In this document: one piece after another, positions 1 to 16,779 of the stretch
Position numbering within the stretch: the first letter of the stretch is position 1
Layout: every line of letters begins with the position of its first letter
Source of the DNA: Euglena gracilis
Taxonomy: Eukaryota > Euglenida > Euglenophyceae > Euglenales
Direction: 5' to 3'
Length of the DNA: 64,000 bases
Assembly: GCA_039621445.1 (NCBI GenBank)
Contig: CP154956.1
Location: forward strand, 84,874,474 to 84,938,473
The notes under the pieces: model-generated
What the model saw: only the letters and a program-made list of their open reading frames with translations
Database searches by the model: none
What the model was told of the DNA's origin: nothing
Program-made: the position numbers and the translations under genes

Positions 1-755
1 GCATACATACATCCATCCATCCATCCATCCATCCATCCATACATCCATGCATGCATGCATGCGTGCATGCATATATACATACATACATACATACATACAT
101 ACATACATACATACATACATACATACATACATACATACATACATTCATGCATCCATCCATCCATCCATCCATCCATCCATCCAACCATCCATCCATCCAT
201 CCATGCATGCATGCATGCATGCATGCATGCATGCATACATACATACATACATACATACATACATACATACATACATACATACATACATGCATGCATGCAT
301 GCATGCATGCATGCATGCATGCATGCATACATGCATGCATGCATGCATGCATCCATCCATCCATCCATCCTTGCATGCATGCATGCATGCGTACATACAT
401 GCATACACACATACATACATACATACATACATACATACATACATACATACATACATACATACATACATACATACATACATACATACATACGTGCATGCAT
501 GCATACATACATACATCCATCCATCCATCCATCCATCCATCCATCCATCCATCCATCCATCCATGCATGCATGCATACATACATACATACATACATACAT
601 ACATACATACATACATACATACATACATACATACATACATACATACATACATACATACATACATACATACATACCTGCATCCATGCATGCATACATACAT
701 ACATACATGCATGCATGCATGCATGCATGCCTGCATACATACATACATACATACA

Positions 756-789
<34 letters not shown>

Positions 790-1983
790 CATACATACAT
801 ACATACATACATACATACATACATACATACATACATACATACATACATACATACATACATACATACATACATACATACATGCATGCATACATACATACAT
901 ACATACATACATACATACATGCATGCATGCATGCACGCATGCATGCGTGCATGCATGCATAAATACATACATACATACATACATGCATGCATGCATGCAT
1001 GCATGCATGCATGCATGCATACATCCATCCATCCATCCATCCATCCATCCATCCATCCATCCATCCATCCATCCATCCATCCATCCACGCATGCATGCAT
1101 GCATACATACATACATACATACATACATACATACATACATACATACATACATACATACATACATACATACATACATACATACACACATACATACATACAT
1201 ACATACATACATACATACATACATACATACATACATACATACATACATACATACATACATACATACATACATGCACACATACATACATCCATCCATCCAT
1301 CCATCCATCCATCCATCCATCCATCCATCCATCCATCCATCCATCCATCCATGCATGCATGCATGCATGCATGCATGCATACATACATACATACATACAT
1401 ACATACATACATACATACATACATACATACATGCATGCATGCATGCATGCATGCATGCATACATGCATGCATCCATCCATCCATCCATCCATGCATCCAT
1501 GCACGCATGCATGCATGCATACATACATACATACATACATACATACATACATACATACATACATACATACATACATACATACATGCATGCATGCATGCAT
1601 GCATGCATGCATGCATGCATGCATACGTGCATGCATGCATACATACATACATACATCCATCCATCCATCCATCCATCCATCCATCCATCCATCCATCCAT
1701 CCATCCATCCATGCATGCATGCATACAAACATACATACATACATACATACATACATACATCCATCCATCCATCCATACATACATACATACATACATACAT
1801 ACATACATACATACATACATACATACATACATACATACATACATACATACATACATACATGCATCCATGCGTGCATACATACATACATACATGCATGCAT
1901 GCATGCATGCATGCCTGCATACATACATACATACATACATACATACATACGTACATACATACATACATACATACATACATACA

Positions 1984-2017
<34 letters not shown>

Positions 2018-2430
2018 CATAAATATGTACATATACATACATACATACATACATACATACATACATACATACATACATACATACATACATACATACATAC
2101 ATACATACATACATACATACATACATACATACATACATGCATACATACATACATACATACATACATACATACATACATACATACATACATACATGCATAC
2201 ATACATACATACATACATACATACATACATACATGCACGCATGCATGCATGCATGCATTCATGCATACATACGTACATACATACATACATACATACATAC
2301 ATACATACATACATACATACATACATACATACATACATACATGCATGCATGCATGCACGCATGCATGCGTGCATGCGTGCATAAATACATACATACATAC
2401 ATACATACATACATACATACATACATGCAC
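1..2430. repeat. CATA/CATC/CATG tetranucleotide array, block 1
   Basis: Nearly pure 4-bp repeat in which CATA, CATC and CATG sub-blocks alternate in a fixed order (CATG block, CATC block, CATG block, long CATA block). Variant units such as CACG, CGTG and CATAAATACA recur as landmarks (CATAAATACA near 956 and 2380). The insert TATATACATAAATATGTACA lies near 2011. All six frames stay open because a 4-bp unit repeats every 12 nt as four codons, so long IHTY, MHAC and SIHP peptides are artefacts. The array continues beyond the left edge of the window. Confidence 0.97.
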
Positions 2431-2442
2431 CAGACCTCCATT

Positions 2443-2588
2443 TAGTATGTATCACCAAAAAAAATTTTTACGTATCACATGTATCACAGCCTAAAAATTA
2501 GTGTATCACATATGTATCACCAAAAAAATTTTAATGTATTGTGTACGTATCACCAAAAAATTTTTAATGTATCACATATGTATCACCA
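2443..2588. repeat. Left subterminal repeats of hAT-like element
   Basis: About four spaced copies of a unit of roughly 30 bp combining TGTATCACATATGTATCACC with an A-run and T-run. They match the set at 4124-4245 in direct orientation. Multiple short subterminal motifs are typical transposase-binding arrays in hAT elements. Confidence 0.7.
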
Positions 2589-2792
2589 TTTTTTTTAGAA
2601 TATTTTACATTTTTACATCAAAATGTTTTTTTTCAGCTTCCTGTTCCACTTTTTATCCTTGTTTCTTTCCCTCTCTGCTGACAAATGGAACATTTTTCTT
2701 GTGATAATGTTTTGGAGGACAACTGCGCGGAGCTGCGCAACGTGGAGGACGAGGGCATCCCCGCCAGACAATTTTTTAAGCACTGGCCGACC

Positions 2793-3095
2793 CCCCCCCC
2801 CCGGGGGGTGGGTGACTGGTTTTTTCGGAGTGACTGACTGGTTTTTGGCCCGGACCCCCTCCCCCCCCCCGGGGGGGTCGGCAAAAAAAATCACTAAAGT
2901 GACCCGGCACCGAAGGCGCTGGAAAATTTTTTGGCCTTTTTTGCATGTTTTTGGTCAAATTTCCTTTGGATTCCAGAGTGGCCGCCCCCCCCCCCGGAGG
3001 GGGTGGTGACTGACTGGTTTCCCAAAAAAAGTGACTGACTGGTTTTTCAAAAAGTGGAGTGACCCCCCCTCCCCCCCCCGGGGGGGTCGGTAAAA
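2793..3095. repeat. C-run/G-run foldback cluster
   Basis: Three short palindromes are built from a C-run followed by a G-run, separated by copies of the word TGACTGGTTTTT. The segment at 2906-2945 contains the core word GGCACCGAAGGCGCTGGAAA, which recurs in foldbacks at about 29418, 36188 and 44479. Confidence 0.55.
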
Positions 3096-3101
3096 AATTG
3101 T

Positions 3102-3796
3102 ATGACCCCCGATTCGCCTCCTAGAGAGGGTTCTTCATCAGAGTCTTCCCCCCCCAGAAAAGAAATTGAGAGTGACACTGCCCACCCGAAAAGGAAATCG
3201 CCACCAATTCCGTATGGAATGGAATGGAATGGCCAAGATTGGTTGCGTTTTGAGCATCCCGTGGCATGTGGTGTGTTATTTGCCATCAATTTTGTCGGGA
3301 TCCAAAAGTGATGGGAACGGGTCAGAAACGAAATTCTCTTGCAATGCCAACAAACGTCTACATTTTCCGTAACATCAAATCACATAACGAGGGAAAGTAT
3401 CATCTTGCTGCAAAGGCCATGTTGAATCGACAACAAACAGGTCTGAACCAATCTTTTATTCAGCTTCCGTCCGCTTTGATACCACAAGCAAAGATGTTGT
3501 TTAAAACCGTGTTGTGGATGGTGAAGTACGGAATCGCTTACCGAAAGCTTCCTTCATTGTTGGACTTGCACCGTTTGAATGGGGCGGTGTATGATTTGTG
3601 TTATGCGTCCAGCTACACACCTGCTTAGTTGAACAATCTAAAGGCTCTGCAAGTTTTTTTGTCGATTTGTGAAGGAACCAAGAATCGGAAAAAGAAGGCT
3701 CATGCCCTCTTGAAACGATCTCAAAACGTGCTAGGGGTGAGGCATCTTATGGAAGATGTGAAGGGTCAGTTAGCAGCTTCATCCAGCACAGTGTAG
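3102..3796 (+). pseudogene. Decayed hAT-like transposase fragment
   Basis: Three frame segments read as one degraded protein. An acidic/Ser-rich start with WLRFEHP (3102-3308) is followed by a segment near 3345-3625 with FRNIKSHNEGKYHLAAKA and then LFKTVLWMVKYGIAYRKLPS. Reading continues past an in-frame stop at about 3626. The pattern W-x-F, then a KSHxxxKxHxxA stretch, then a helical LLDLHRLNGA segment resembles the BED-like finger and N-terminal part of hAT transposases of the ZNF862/C17orf113 type. The metal-binding cysteines expected before the SHNEGKYH histidines are not visible. At least one frameshift and one stop make it non-functional. The family call is inference from motif spacing only. 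Confidence 0.45.
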
Positions 3797-4123
3797 AAGA
3801 CTTCGTTCCATTATTCTCTCATCCCGACCCAAAATTAAAAAAAAAATAGCGGCTGAAAAGTTGCTGACAAAAGAAACAAAAAAGCATGGCTGCCGGGGAC
3901 CCACCCAAAGAGAAAATCCCGTGCATGCCTCAAAAATGAAAAAAAAGATGGCGGGGATGTGTCTTGGCAGACAGGTCAGCACCACGGAAGTGGGACTGGA
4001 GCAGCCATGGGAACCTGAGTTCCTGAAGCCCGGGTGAGTGCCATCTTACGTTCGTCTGTAAATTTTTCATCTTACAAATTTTTGCTTCACAACTTTTATT
4101 ATACGTTTCACCAAGCAGAATTT

Positions 4124-4245
4124 GTGTATCACATATGTATCACCAAAAATTTTTTAATGTATCACATATGTATCACCAAAAATTTTTTAATGTATCACAC
4201 ATGTATCACCAAAAAAAATTTAATGTATCACAGATACGTTGTGAT
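4124..4245. repeat. Right subterminal repeats of hAT-like element
   Basis: Three to four tandem units of the form TGTATCACATATGTATCACC plus A-run and T-run, directly matching 2443-2588. They end in the inverted terminal repeat GTGATACGCACTAAATGGCG. Confidence 0.7.
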
Positions 4246-4265
4246 ACGCACTAAATGGCGGTCTG

Positions 4266-5902
4266 ACATGCACGCATGCATGCATGCATGCATGCATGCA
4301 TACATACGTACATACATACATACATACATACATACATACATACATGCATGCATGCATGCACGCATGCATGCGTGCATGCATGCATAAATACATACATACA
4401 TACATACATACATGCATGCATGCATGCATGCATGCATGCATGCATGCATACATCCATCCATCCATCCATCCATCCATCCATCCATCCATCCATCCATCCA
4501 TCCATCCACGCATGCATGCATGCATACATACATACATACATACATACATACATACATACATACATACATACATACATACATACATACATACATACATACA
4601 TACATACATACATACATACATACATACATACATACATACATGCGCATGCATGCATGCATGCATGCATGCATGCGTGCATGCATGCATGCACGCATACCTA
4701 CATACATATATACATACATACATACATACATACATACATACATACATACATACATACATACATACAGACACAGACAGACAGACATACAGGACATACAGAC
4801 AGACATACATACATACAGACATACAGTACATACATACAGACATACATACACACACATACATACAGACAGACAGACAGACAGACATACATATATACATACA
4901 TACAGACATACAGACATATACATACATACAGACAGACATAAATCGATACATACATACATACATACATACATACATACATACATACATACATACATACATA
5001 CATACATACATACATACATACATACATACATACATACATACATACATACATCCATCCAGCCATCCATCCATCCATACATCCATGCATGCCTGCATGCGTG
5101 CATGCATATATACATACATACATACATACATACATACATACATACATACATACATACATACATCCATCCATCCATCCATCCATCCATCCATCCATCCATC
5201 CATCCATCCATCCATCCATCCATCCATCCATGCATGCATGCATGCATGCATGCATACATACATACATACATACATACATACATACATACATACATGCATG
5301 CATGCATGCATCCATCCATCCATCCATCCATCCATGCACGCATGCATGCATGCATACATACATACATACATACATACATACATACATACATACATACATA
5401 CATACATACATACATACATACATACATGCATGCATGCATGCATGCATGCATGCATGCATGCATGCATACGTGCATGCATGCATACATACATACATACATA
5501 CATACATCCATCCATCCGTCCATCCACCCATCCATCCATCCATCCATCCATGCATGCATGCATACATACATACATACATACATACATACATACATACATA
5601 CATACATACATACATACATACATACATACATACATACATACAGACATACATACATACATGCATCCATGCATGCATACATACATACATACATGCATGCATG
5701 CATGCATGCATGCCTGCATACATACATACATACATACATACATACATACATACATACATACATACATACATACATACATACATACAGACAGACATACATA
5801 CAGACAGACATACATACATACATACATACATACATACATACATACATACATACATACATACATACATACATACATACATACATACATACATACATACATA
5901 CA

Positions 5903-5936
<34 letters not shown>

Positions 5937-6471
5937 CATAAATATGTACATATACATACATACATACATACATACATACATGCATGCATGCATGCATACA
6001 TACATACATACATACATATATACATAAATATGTACATATACATACATACATACATACATACATACATACATACATACATACATACATACATACATACATA
6101 CATACATACATACATACATACATACATACATACATACATACATACAGACGTACGTACGTACATACATACATACATACATACATACATACATACATACATA
6201 CATACATACATACATACATACATACATACATGCATACATACATACATACATACATACATACATACATACATACATGCACGCATGCATGCATGCATGCATG
6301 CATACATACGTACATACATACATACATACATACATACATACATACATACATACATACATACATACATACATACATACATACATACATACATACATACATG
6401 CATGCATGCATGCATGCACGCATGCATGCGTGCATGCATGCATAAATACATACATACATACATACATACAT
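4266..6471. repeat. Tetranucleotide array, block 2 (CATA sense)
   Basis: Same CATA/CATC/CATG architecture as block 1. A patch at about 4765-4945 is rich in CAGA variants. Landmarks CATAAATACA occur at about 4383 and 6441, and the TATATACATAAATATGTACA insert occurs near 5931 and again near 6016. Confidence 0.96.
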
Positions 6472-7191
6472 ATGTATGTATGTATGTATGTATGCATGCA
6501 TGCATGCATGCATGCATGGATGGATGGATGGATGGATGGATGGATGGATGGATGGATGGATGGATGGATGGATGGATGGATGGATGTATATATGTATGTA
6601 TGTATGTATGTATGTAGGTATGTATGTACGTATGTATGTATGTATGTATGTATGTATGTATGTATGTATGTATGTATGTATGTATGTATGTATGTATGTA
6701 TGTATGTATGTATGTATGTATGTATGTATGTATGTATGTATGTATGTCTGTCTGTATGTCTGTATGTATCGATGTCTGTATGTATGTATGTATGTATGTA
6801 TGTATGTATGTATGTATGTCTGTATGTCTGGTATCTGATGTATGTATGTATGTATGTATGTATGTATGTATGTATGTATGTATGTATGTATGTATGTATG
6901 TATGTATGTATGTATGTATGTATGTATGTATATATGTATGTTGGTATGCATGCCTGCATGCACGCACGCATGCATGCATGCATGCATGCATGCATGCGCA
7001 TGTATGTATGTATGTATGTATGTATGTATGTATGTATGTATGTATGTATGTATGTATGTATGTACGTATGTATGTATGCAGGCATGCATGCGTGGATGGA
7101 AGGATGGATGGATGGATGGATGGATGGATGGATGGATGGATGGATGGATGGATGGATGTATGCATGCATGCATGCATGCATGCATGCATGT
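6472..7191. repeat. Strand-switched array segment (TATG/GGAT sense), module A
   Basis: The array flips orientation at a CATATG centre (6469-6474) and flips back at a TGTACA centre (7189-7194). The segment reads TATG, GGAT and CATG blocks, the reverse complement of the surrounding units, with landmarks GTAGGTATGTATGTACG near 6613 and TTGGTATGCATGCCTGCATG near 6941. Confidence 0.93.
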
Positions 7192-7542
7192 ACATACATA
7201 CATACATACATACATACATACATACATACATACATACATACATACATACATACATACATACATACATACATACATACATACATACATACGTGCATACATA
7301 CATACATCCATCCATCCATCCATCCATCCATACATCCATGCATGCATGCATGCATGCATACATACATACATACATACATACATACATACATACATACATA
7401 CATACATACATACATACATACATACATACATACATACATACATACATACAGACCTACAGACCTAACGACATAAATACAGACATACAGACATACATACATA
7501 CATACATACATACATACATACATACATACATACATACATACA

Positions 7543-7576
<34 letters not shown>

Positions 7577-7858
7577 CATGCATGCATGCATGCATGCATG
7601 CATGCATGCATGCATGCATTCGTGCATGCATGCATACATACATACATACATCCATCCATCCATCCATCCATCCATCCATCCATCCATCCATGCATGCATG
7701 CATACATACATACATACATACATACATACATACATACATACATACATACATACATACATACATACATACATACATACATACATACATACATACATGCATC
7801 CATGCATGCATACATACATACATACATGCATGCATGCATGCATGCATGCCTGCATACA

Positions 7859-7894
<36 letters not shown>

Positions 7895-7924
7895 TAAATA
7901 TGTACATATACATACATACATACA

Positions 7925-7957
<33 letters not shown>

Positions 7958-8119
7958 GCATACATACATACATACATACATACATACATACATACATACA
8001 TACATACATACATACATACATACAGACAGACAGACAGACATACAGACAGACATACAGACAGACAGACATACATACAGACAAACAGACATACTACAACGAC
8101 AGACAGACATATACATACA

Positions 8120-8153
<34 letters not shown>

Positions 8154-8219
8154 CATAAATATGTACATATACATACATACATACATACATACATACATAC
8201 ATACATGCATGCATTCATG

Positions 8220-8251
<32 letters not shown>

Positions 8252-8559
8252 CATAAATATGTACATATACATACATACATACATACATACATACATACAT
8301 ACATACATACATACATACATACATACATACATACATACATACATACATACATACATACATACATACATACATACGTACGTACGTACGTACATACATACAT
8401 ACATACATACATACATACATACATACATACATACATACATACATACATACATACATACATACATACATACATACATACATACATACATACATGCACGCAT
8501 GCATGCATGCATGCATGCATGCATACATACGTACATACATACATACATACATACATACA

Positions 8560-8588
<29 letters not shown>
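7192..8588. repeat. Tetranucleotide array, block 3 (CATA sense)
   Basis: CATA, CATC and CATG blocks. The TATATACATAAATATGTACA landmark recurs near 8149 and 8244 (a variant near 7886), and a CAGA-rich patch lies at about 8020-8110. Confidence 0.95.
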
Positions 8589-8590
<2 letters not shown>

Positions 8591-8699
8591 GTATGTATGT
8601 ATGTATGTATGTATGCATGCATGCATGCATGCATGGATGGATGGATGGATGGATGGAGGGATGGATGGATGGATGGATGGATGGATGGATGGATGGATG

Positions 8700-8733
<34 letters not shown>

Positions 8734-9570
8734 GGTATGTATGTACGTAGGTATGTATGTATGTATGTATGTATGTATGTATGTATGTATGTATGTATGT
8801 ATGTATGTATGTATGTGTCTGTACGTATGTCTGTATGTATGTCTGTATGTCTGTATGTATGTAGATGTATGTGTGTGTATGTATGTATGTATGTATGTAT
8901 GTATGTATGTATGTATGTATGTATGTATGTATGTATTGTAGTTGTATGTATGTATGTATTTATGTATGTACGTATTTATGTATGATGTATGGTATGTATG
9001 TATGTAGTATGTACATTGTAGGTATGTATGTATGTATGTAATATGTATGTATGTATGCATGTGTATGTATGTATGTATGTATGTATGTATGTATGTATGT
9101 ATGTATGTATGTATGTATGTATGTATGTATGTATGTATGTATGTATGTATGTATGTATGTATGTATGTATATATGTATGTAGGTATGCATGCCTGCATGC
9201 ACGCACGCATGCATGCATGCATGCATGCATGCGTGCGCATGTATGTATGTATGTATGTATGTATGTATGTATGTATGTATGTATGTATGTATGTATGTAC
9301 GTATGTATGTATGTATGCATGCATGCATGCATGCAAGGATATATGGAAGGATGGATGGATGGATGATTATGTATGCACGTACGTAGTATGTATGTATGTA
9401 TGTAGGTATGTATGTATGTATGTATGTATGTAGTATGTATGTATGTATGTACGTAGTGTATGCAGGCATGCAGAGGGATGGATGGATGGATGGATGGATG
9501 GATGGATGGATGGATGGATGGATGGATGGATGGATGTATGCATGCATGCATGCATGCATGCATGCATGTA
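8589..9570. repeat. Strand-switched array segment (TATG sense), module B
   Basis: A second inversion between a CATATG centre (8586-8591) and a TGTACA centre (9568-9573). It shares the GTAGGTATG and GGTATGCATGCCTGCATG landmarks with module A, so the two are probably diverged copies. The stretch 8815-9060 is more irregular, with single-base insertions that break the 4-bp phase. Confidence 0.92.
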
Positions 9571-10234
9571 CATACAAACATACATACATACATACATACA
9601 TACATACATACATACATACATACATACATACATACATACATACATACATACATACATACATACATACATACATACATACGTACGTGCATACATACATCCA
9701 TCCATCCATCCATCCATCCATCCATACATCCATGCATGCGTGCATGCATGCACGTATGCATGGATGGATGTATGCATGCATGCATGCATGCATGCATGCA
9801 TGCATGTACATACAAACATACATACATACATACATACATACATACATACATACATACATACATACATACATACATACATACATACATACATACATACATA
9901 CGTACGTGCATACATACATACATCCATCCATCCATCCATCCATCCATACATCCATGCATGCGTGCATGCATGCATGCATACATACATACATACGTACATA
10001 CATACATACATACATACATACATACATACATACATACATACATACATACATACATGCATGCATGCATGCATGCATGCATGCATACATGCAGGCATGCATA
10101 CATACATACATACATACATACATACATACATACATACATACATACATACATACATACATACATACATACATACATACATACATACATACATACATACATA
10201 CATACATACATACATACATACATACATACATACA

Positions 10235-10268
<34 letters not shown>

Positions 10269-10480
10269 CATGCATGCATGCATGCATGCATGCATGCATG
10301 CATCCATTCGTGCATGCATGCATACATACATACATCCATCCATCCATCCATCCATCCATCCATCCATCCATCCATCCATGCATGCATGCATACATACATA
10401 CATACATACATACATACATACATACATACATACATACATACATACATACATACATACATACATACATACATACAGTACAT
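9571..10480. repeat. Tetranucleotide array, block 4 (CATA sense)
   Basis: Contains two near-copies (about 9571-9750 and 9806-9970) of a CATA run ending in ACGTACGTGCATAC and then CATC units, separated by a short GGATGGATG patch. Then long CATA, CATG and CATC blocks. Confidence 0.95.
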
Positions 10481-12300
10481 AAATAAATACATAAATAAAT
10501 ACATACATACATACAGACATCATCCATGCAGGATACAAACATACATACAGAGCATGCATGCATGATGCATACATACGTACATACATAGATACATACATCC
10601 ATAAATAAATATGTACATACATACAGACAAGACATTACATACATACATACAGACATACATAGATACAGACAAACAGAAATACATAGATACATACCTACAG
10701 TACATACATACATACATACATATACATACATACAACAGAAATACATACATACATACATACATATACATACATACATACATACAACAAACATACATACTAC
10801 ATTACATACAGACAATACATATACATACATACATACATACATACATATGCACGCATGCAGCATGCATGCATGCATGCATACAGACGTACATACATACATA
10901 CATACAGATACATACATACACACATACATACATACATACAAATACATACACCTACATACATACATACATACATAAATACATACATACATACATTACATAC
11001 ATCATGCATGCTGCATGCATTGCATACAGACATACAATTCAGCATAGACATGACATGCATGCAGATACATACGTACATACAGACATAATACATACATACA
11101 TAAATACATACATCATACACAAATGCAGCATGCATGCACGCATGCATGCGTGCAGCATGCCATAAATACATACAGACACATACTCATACATACATACATG
11201 CATGATGCATGCATGCAGCATGCATGCAGGCAGGCAGACACATACATCCAATCCATCCATCCATCCATCACAGCCATCCATCCATCCATCCAGACCACGC
11301 ATGCAGCTACATACATAAGACATACATACATACATACAAACATACATGCGCATGCATGCATGCATGCATGCATGAAGGCGTTGCATGCGGCACAGACAGA
11401 CAGGACAGACTACAGACATACAAATCGACATACATACAGACATACATACAGACATACAGACATACATAGACATACAATACATACAGACAGATACATACAA
11501 CATACAGACAACATAAATACATACAGAAAGACAGAACAGACATACATACATACATACAGACATACTACATACATACAACATACATACATACATACATACA
11601 CACATACATAAACATACATAATACATTACATACATACATACGACAACATAATACAGACACATACAGACATACGTAACACACATACATAACAGGAAGGCAG
11701 AATGCATGCATGCATGTGCATGACATGCATGCTACATAATACATACATACATAACATATTAATCATCATCCATCCATCCATCCATTCACCATCCATCCAT
11801 ACATCCATACATCATCATGCAGCGCAATGCTGGCAGGCATACATACATACATAATACAGACATACATACAACATACATACATACATACCCCAATGACATC
11901 ATACATTAATACATACATACATACATACATACGTTGCATACATCCATCCATCCATCCATCCATCCATATTCCATGCATGCGTGCATGCAGCAGCATACAT
12001 ACATACATACGTACATACATACATACATAATACATACATACATACATACATACATACATACATACATACCTACATACATACATACATACATACAGGCATG
12101 CATGCATGCATGATGCATGCTGCATGTACATGCATACATACATACATACATACATAATACATACATACATGCATGATGTATACATACATACATACGGCAT
12201 GCATGCAGGCATGCAAGATAGCATTGACATACAGCATGATGCAGCATGCAAATACATACATACATTACATACATACATACATACATACAACATACAACAT
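10481..12300. repeat. Decayed, phase-broken CATA/CAGA array
   Basis: Still made of ACAT, CATG and CAGA units, but with many one- or two-base insertions and deletions, so the 4-bp phase is lost every 10-40 bp. Looks like an older or less homogenised part of the array. No gene-like sequence is visible. Confidence 0.9.
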
Positions 12301-12615
12301 ACATACATACATACATACATACATACATACATACATACATACATACATACATACATACAAACATGCATGCATGCATGCGTGCATGCATGCCTGCATACAT
12401 ACATACATACATCCATCCATCCATCCATCCATCCATCCATCCATCCATCCATCCATCCATCCATCCATCCATCCATGCATGCATGCATGCATGCATACAT
12501 ACATACATACATACATACATACATACATACATACATACATACATACATACATACATACATACATACATACATACATACATACATACATACATACATACAT
12601 ACATACATAAATACG

Positions 12616-12649
<34 letters not shown>

Positions 12650-12793
12650 CATACATACATACATACATACATACATACATACATACATACATACATACAT
12701 ACATACATACATACATACATACATACATACATACATACATACATACATACATACATACATACATACATACATACATACATACATACATACATG

Positions 12794-12824
<31 letters not shown>

Positions 12825-14419
12825 GCACGCATGCATGCATGCATGCATGCATGCATACATACGTACATACATACATACATACATACATACATACATACAT
12901 ACATACATACATACATACATACATACATACATACATACATACATACATACATACATACATGCATACATACATACATACATACATGCACGCATGCATGCAT
13001 GCATGCATGCATGCATACATACGTACATACATACATACATACATACATACATACATACATACATACATGCATGCATGCATGCACGCATGCATGCGTGCAT
13101 GTATGCATAAATACATACATACATACATACATACATACATGCATGCATGCATGCATGCATGCATGCATGCATACATACATCCATCCATCCATCCATCCAT
13201 CCATCCATCCATCCATCCATCCATCCATCCATCCATCCATGCATCCACGCATGCATGCATACATACATACATACATACATACATACATACATACATACAT
13301 ACATACATACATACATACATACATGCATGCATGCATGCATGCATGCATGCGTGCATGCATGCATGCATGCATACCTACATACATATATACATACATACAT
13401 ACATACATACATACATACATACATACATACATACATACATACATACATACATACATACATACATACATACATACATACATACATACATACATACATACAT
13501 ACATACATACACACATACATACATACATACATACATACATACATACATACATACATAGATGCATACATACATAAATACAGACGTATGACAAACATACTAC
13601 ATACACACATACAGACATACATACATCATACAGCATACATACAACAACATACATGCAGTACATACATACATCCATACATACATACATACATACATACATA
13701 CATCCATCCATCCATCCATCCATCCATCCATCCATCCATCCATCCATACATCCATCCATGCATACATGCATGCATGCATGCATACATACATACATACATA
13801 CATACATACATACATACATACATACATACATACATACATACATACATACATACATACATACATACATACATACATACATGCATGCCTGCATGCATGCATG
13901 CATGCATGCATGCATACATACATACATAACATACACACATACATACATACATACATACATACATACATACATACATACATACATACATACATACATACAT
14001 ACATACATACATACATACATACATACATACATACATACATACATGCATGCATGCATGCGTGCATGCATGCCTGCATACATACATACATACATACATCCAT
14101 CCATCCATCCATCCATCCATCCATCCATCCATCCATCCATCCATCCATCCATCCATGCATGCATACATGCATACATACATACATACATACATACATACAT
14201 ACATACATACATACATACATACATACATACATACATACATACATACATACATACATACATACATACATACATACATACATACATACATACATACATACAT
14301 ACATACATACAGACATACCTACATACATACATACATACATACATACATACATACATACATACATACATACATACATACATACATACATACATACATACAT
14401 ACATACATACATACATACA

Positions 14420-14453
<34 letters not shown>

Positions 14454-14503
14454 CATGCATGCATACATACATACATACATGCATGCATGCATGCATGCCT
14501 GCA

Positions 14504-14539
<36 letters not shown>

Positions 14540-14731
14540 TAAATATGTACATATACATACATACATACATACATACATACATACATACATACATACATAC
14601 ATACATACATACATACATACATACATACGTACATACATACATACATACATACATACATACATACATACATACATACATACATACATACATACATACATAC
14701 ATACATACATACATACATACATACATACATG

Positions 14732-14762
<31 letters not shown>

Positions 14763-16511
14763 GCACGCATGCATGCATGCATGCATGCATGCATACATAC
14801 GTACATACATACATACATACATACATACATACATACATACATACATACATACATACATACATACATACATACATACATACATACATACATACATACATAC
14901 ATACATACATACATACATACATGCATGCATACATACATACATACATACATGCACGCATGCATGCATGCATGCATGCATGCATACATACGTACATACATAC
15001 ATACATACATACATACATACATACATACATACATACATGCATGCATGCATGCACGCATGCATGCGTGCATGCATGCATAAATACATACATACATACATAC
15101 ATACATACATACATGCATGCATGCATGCATGCATGCATGCATGCATGCATGCATACATCCATCCATCCATCCATCCATCCATCCATCCATCCATCCATCC
15201 ATCCATCCATCCATCCATCCATGCATCCACGCATGCATGCATACATACATACATACATACATACATACATACATACATACATACATACATACATACATAC
15301 ATACATACATACATACAAACATACATGCGCATGCATGCATGCATGCAGACAGACAATGCATGCAGACATACATACATACATACATACATACATACATACA
15401 TACATACATACATACATACATACATACATACATACATACATACATACATACATACATACATAGACATACAGACATACATACATAGATACAGACATACAAT
15501 ACATACATACATACATACATACATACATACATACATACATACATACATACATACATACATACATACATACATACATACATACATACATACATACATACAT
15601 ACATACATACATACATACATACATACATACATACGTACGTACAAACATACATACATACAGACATACATACACACATACATACATGCATGCATGCATGCAT
15701 GCATGCATGCATGCATGCATGCATGCATACCTACATACATACATACATACATATATACATCCATCCATCCATCCATCCATCCATCCATCCATCCATCCAT
15801 CCATGCATGCATGCATGCATGCATGCATACATACATACATACATACATACATACATACATACATACATACATACATACATACATACATACATACATACAT
15901 ACATACATACATCCATCCATCCATCCATCCATCCATACATCCATGCATGCGTGCATGCATGCATGCATACATACATACATACGTACGTACATACATACAT
16001 ACATACATACATACATACATACATACATACATACATACAGACATACATGCATGCATGCATGCATGCATGCATGCATCCATCCGTGCATGCATGCATGCAT
16101 GCATACATACATACATACATACATACATACATGCATGCATGCATGCATGCATGCATGCATCCATCCGTGCATGCATGCATGCATGCATACATACATACGT
16201 ACATACATACATACATACATACATACATACATACACACATACATACATACATACATACATACATACATACATACATACATACATACAAACATGCATGCAT
16301 GCATGCGTGCATGCATGCCTGCATACATACATACATACATCCATCCATCCATCCATCCATCCATCCATCCATCCATCCATCCATCCATCCATCCATGCAT
16401 GCATGCATGCATGCATACATACATACATACATACATACATACATACATACATACATACATACATACATACATACATACATACATACATACATACATACAT
16501 ACATAAATACG

Positions 16512-16545
<34 letters not shown>

Positions 16546-16747
16546 CATCTACATACATACATACATACATACATACATACATACATACATACATACATAC
16601 ATACATACATACATACATACATACATACATACATACATACATACATACATACATACATACATACATACATACATACATACATACCTACATACATATGCAT
16701 ACATACATACATACATACATACATACATACATACATACATACATACA

Positions 16748-16779
<32 letters not shown>

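Larger units (their letters stand above)
2431..4265. mobile_element. hAT-like DNA transposon inserted in the tetranucleotide array
   Basis: The ends are imperfect inverted repeats of 25 bp: the left starts CAGACCTCCATTTAGT, and the right, read in reverse complement, starts CAGACCGCCATTTAGT (22 of 25 match). The element is flanked on both sides by ACATGCAC (2423-2430 and 4266-4273), an 8-bp target duplication as expected for the hAT superfamily. That octamer also occurs elsewhere in the array, so its weight is slightly reduced. The interior holds a broken transposase-like reading frame, C/G foldbacks and subterminal repeats of the GTATCAC type at both ends. Confidence 0.8.

Noticed and set aside
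1-2430. CRISPR-like or clustered repeat array
   Set aside because: Units are 4 bp with no unique spacers; this is simple sequence.
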